Positions 49,441 to 50,644 of a stretch of 50,644 nucleotides of DNA are shown here, piece after piece (positions within the stretch are counted from its first letter, which is position 1; the number at the start of each line of letters is the position of its first letter). Position numbers and translations under genes: made by a program. The notes beneath the pieces are model-generated. The model was not told the DNA's origin. It saw only the letters and a program-made list of their open reading frames with translations, and did no database searches. This DNA comes from an uncultured Nitrososphaera sp. (GTDB lineage Archaea; Thermoproteota; Nitrososphaeria; Nitrososphaerales; Nitrososphaeraceae), in NCBI RefSeq assembly GCF_946478925.1, contig NZ_CAMLDP010000003.1, positions 1-50,644 of the forward strand. Direction: 5' to 3'.

Positions 49441-49446
49441 CTGTTG

Positions 49447-50214
49447 TTATTTCCTCCCCTTTACGACGGTGCCTGTTGTTTGAAGCTTGCCCTGCGCCGC
49501 CTGGGCGATGCGCTCAGGATAGAGCCCGTTTACCAGCACGACATCCATACCCATTGATGCAATCTTAAATGCTTCCCTTACCTTGCGCTGCATTCCGCCT
49601 GTCACGTCGGCGCCGGCAACCTTTGAGAATTCCACAGAGTTGCCCCTCCCCGGCTTGAGCTCCCTTACGATTTCTTTTGTGGCCATGTCGCGGTAAATCC
49701 CGTCGACGTTGGTGGCAAATATCACCCGGGAAGGTTTCAACACTTTTGCAATGATGGTCATCAGCGCGTCGCCGGAAAGGATAGAGTATTTTCTGCCTCC
49801 CATGTGCACTACGTCACCAAACGTGACCGGGATTACATTTGACTTTGTCATTTCATGTAATTGTCTTATCTTTGCAGCAATCGCCTTGTGGCCGGCCGTA
49901 AACATCGCCGGCGCCAGGGCGTACGGGTTTGCGCCTGCCTTTATCATGGAATTCACTATTGTCTGGTTTAGCGCGACCATCGACTCGTGCACCACGGCGA
50001 CTCCGTGTGGATCATAGGGCGCCGGTTTGGTGTGCATGTCGTACTGCACCGACCAGTGGTGGCCAAACGACCCGCCACCATGGACTACAATAACTGGCAT
50101 GTCAAGCCGCGTAAGGGCGCCGGATATGCCGTCGATGGCCCCGGTGTTTGCGACAAGTGGCCTGTCCTTGAAGGTGACGACAGAGCCTCCCAGCTTGACA
50201 AGCGCGAGCTTCAT
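49447..50214 (-). CDS. Isopentenyl phosphate kinase
   Basis: A 255-residue amino-acid-kinase-fold enzyme that phosphorylates isopentenyl phosphate to IPP, the last step of the archaeal mevalonate pathway. LALVKLGGSVVTFKDRP contains the ATP-binding Lys-Gly-Gly; VHGGGSFGHHW contains the catalytic His of IPK. IFATNVDGIYRDM and GADVTGGMQRKVREAFK complete the fold signature. First gene of the operon; a TATA box is centred 30 nt upstream. Confidence 0.93.
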   Translation of the reverse strand: MKLALVKLGGSVVTFKDRPLVANTGAIDGISGALTRLDMPVIVVHGGGSFGHHWSVQYDMHTKPAPYDPHGVAVVHESMVALNQTIVNSMIKAGANPYALAPAMFTAGHKAIAAKIRQLHEMTKSNVIPVTFGDVVHMGGRKYSILSGDALMTIIAKVLKPSRVIFATNVDGIYRDMATKEIVRELKPGRGNSVEFSKVAGADVTGGMQRKVREAFKIASMGMDVVLVNGLYPERIAQAAQGKLQTTGTVVKGRK

Positions 50215-50240
50215 TCAGGAAAAAGCGTATTGCGTAGCCG

Positions 50241-50249
50241 ATTTAAAGT
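50241..50249 (-). promoter_or_regulatory. TATA box of the isoprenoid-gltX operon
   Basis: ACTTTAAAT on the minus strand, centred about 30 nt before the IPK ATG at 50214 and just downstream of the stop of the preceding gene. Confidence 0.55.
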
Positions 50250-50259
50250 TTTGACTTGT

Positions 50260-50547
50260 TCAGGCTATGTGGCTTGGCGACGGCCTTTCCTGCGCCGCGC
50301 CGGACACCTGGTTCTTTGGCATCGTAAAGCGCTTGTCGGCCGGTATAATGTAGACCTTGACCGCCGAGTTGACCGCATAGTGCGGCGTGCCGTCGGGGTT
50401 TTTGTAGTTGGTCGCAATCCCGACGCGCTCTAGCGACACCTTTACCTTGACAATCGTGCCGTCTTCGAGCTTGAACGACACGGTGTCGTCGCCGATGCCC
50501 TCGTGTTCCAGCATCTTGAACTCTATCCTGTCTTTTGCCTCGGCCAT
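50260..50547 (-). CDS. Conserved-looking small beta-rich hypothetical protein
   Basis: A 95-residue protein with alternating hydrophobic strands (DTVSFKLEDGTIVKVKVSLE, AVKVYIIPADKRFTMP) and a polar C-terminal tail. No motif or membrane segment. A TATA box 27 nt before the ATG supports leaderless expression from its own promoter. It is upstream of, but separate from, the isoprenoid operon. Family not recognised. Confidence 0.7.
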   Translation of the reverse strand: MAEAKDRIEFKMLEHEGIGDDTVSFKLEDGTIVKVKVSLERVGIATNYKNPDGTPHYAVNSAVKVYIIPADKRFTMPKNQVSGAAQERPSPSHIA

Positions 50548-50568
50548 GGAACTGATAGCTCATCCTAG

Positions 50569-50578
50569 GTATAAATAG
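50569..50578 (-). promoter_or_regulatory. TATA box of the small hypothetical gene at 50260-50547
   Basis: CTATTTATAC on the minus strand, centred 27 nt before the ATG at 50547. The remaining bases to the window end hold no gene I can support. Confidence 0.55.
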
Positions 50579-50644
50579 ACAAGCCCGGTCCAGGGCGCGC
50601 AAAGCACAAGCCGAAAAGAACGCTGTGGCAAAGTATTTTCTTGC

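Noticed and set aside
1..50644. CRISPR array, insertion sequence, toxin-antitoxin pair or defence island
   Set aside because: No spaced direct repeats, transposase, nuclease-toxin pair or restriction genes could be found; the window looks like core chromosome.
50579..50644. Possible start of another gene at the right edge
   Set aside because: No convincing frame, start codon or TATA spacing in the last 66 bases.

Overview
The window comes from a Nitrososphaera-like ammonia-oxidising thaumarchaeon. The support is an archaeal proteasome beta subunit, pelota, Alba, Map type II, a PIN-domain ATPase, GluRS with a KMSKS-like VSKRK, the archaeal isoprenoid enzymes IPK and Fni, many Lrp/TrmB/DtxR regulators, and archaeal TATA boxes about 25-32 nt before leaderless ATG/GTG/TTG starts. 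No ammonia-oxidation gene, CRISPR array, integrase or insertion sequence is present. Genes are dense; no gene-free stretch exceeds 300 bases, the longest being 42794-43031, which holds a promoter and a perfect palindrome.

Layout, left to right. 1-5400: bacterial-type leuC-leuD, the proteasome beta subunit, an M3-like oligopeptidase, a PH-like protein and a winged-helix protein. 5400-10600: a tetraether lipid synthase (Tes)-type radical SAM enzyme divergent from a TrmB regulator, an iron-type DtxR regulator, pelota and CutA. 10600-17450: a sugar-nucleotide/envelope neighbourhood (UDP-sugar dehydrogenase-like protein, DUF354 protein, and an operon ilvE - Gfo/Idh/MocA - Trm112-like - hexapeptide acetyltransferase), with tRNA-Gln(TTG) carrying a non-canonical 26-nt intron and a hydroxyacid dehydrogenase. 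17500-23900: Alba, two adjacent Lrp-like regulators with a paired palindromic element, a membrane-anchored surface protein, a Trm112-methyltransferase fusion, a RAM-only protein, a SIS sugar isomerase, a rhodanese and a manganese-type DtxR/MntR regulator. 23900-31350: the PIN-KH ATPase, a divergent P-II protein, a secreted metzincin, Map, DUF1512, small cysteine-rich proteins and a coiled-coil protein.

31350-34000 is the most intriguing stretch. A small Bud32/ABC1-like kinase stands next to a translationally coupled trio (UbiE-like methyltransferase, UbiA-like membrane protein, Rv2949c/DUF98-type chorismate lyase). Together these look like a prenylated-aromatic (quinone-type) pathway that starts from 4-hydroxybenzoate. 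34000-42800: tRNA-Ala(GGC), a Nudix hydrolase, a B12-type radical SAM protein that is a candidate GDGT ring synthase, a ferredoxin-NADP reductase-like flavoprotein and a NitT/TauT-like ABC transporter with fused permeases and a split AAA-associated domain. 42800-50644: an MFS exporter with a palindromic operator candidate, and a compact operon IPK - Fni - GGPP synthase - GltX - fumarylacetoacetate hydrolase.

Several genes converge on membrane lipids: IPK, Fni and GGPP synthase make prenyl diphosphates, Tes joins the chains into tetraethers, the Grs-like enzyme could add rings, and the UbiA-like protein could use prenyl diphosphates for a quinone. This linkage is inferred from families and co-location, not demonstrated.
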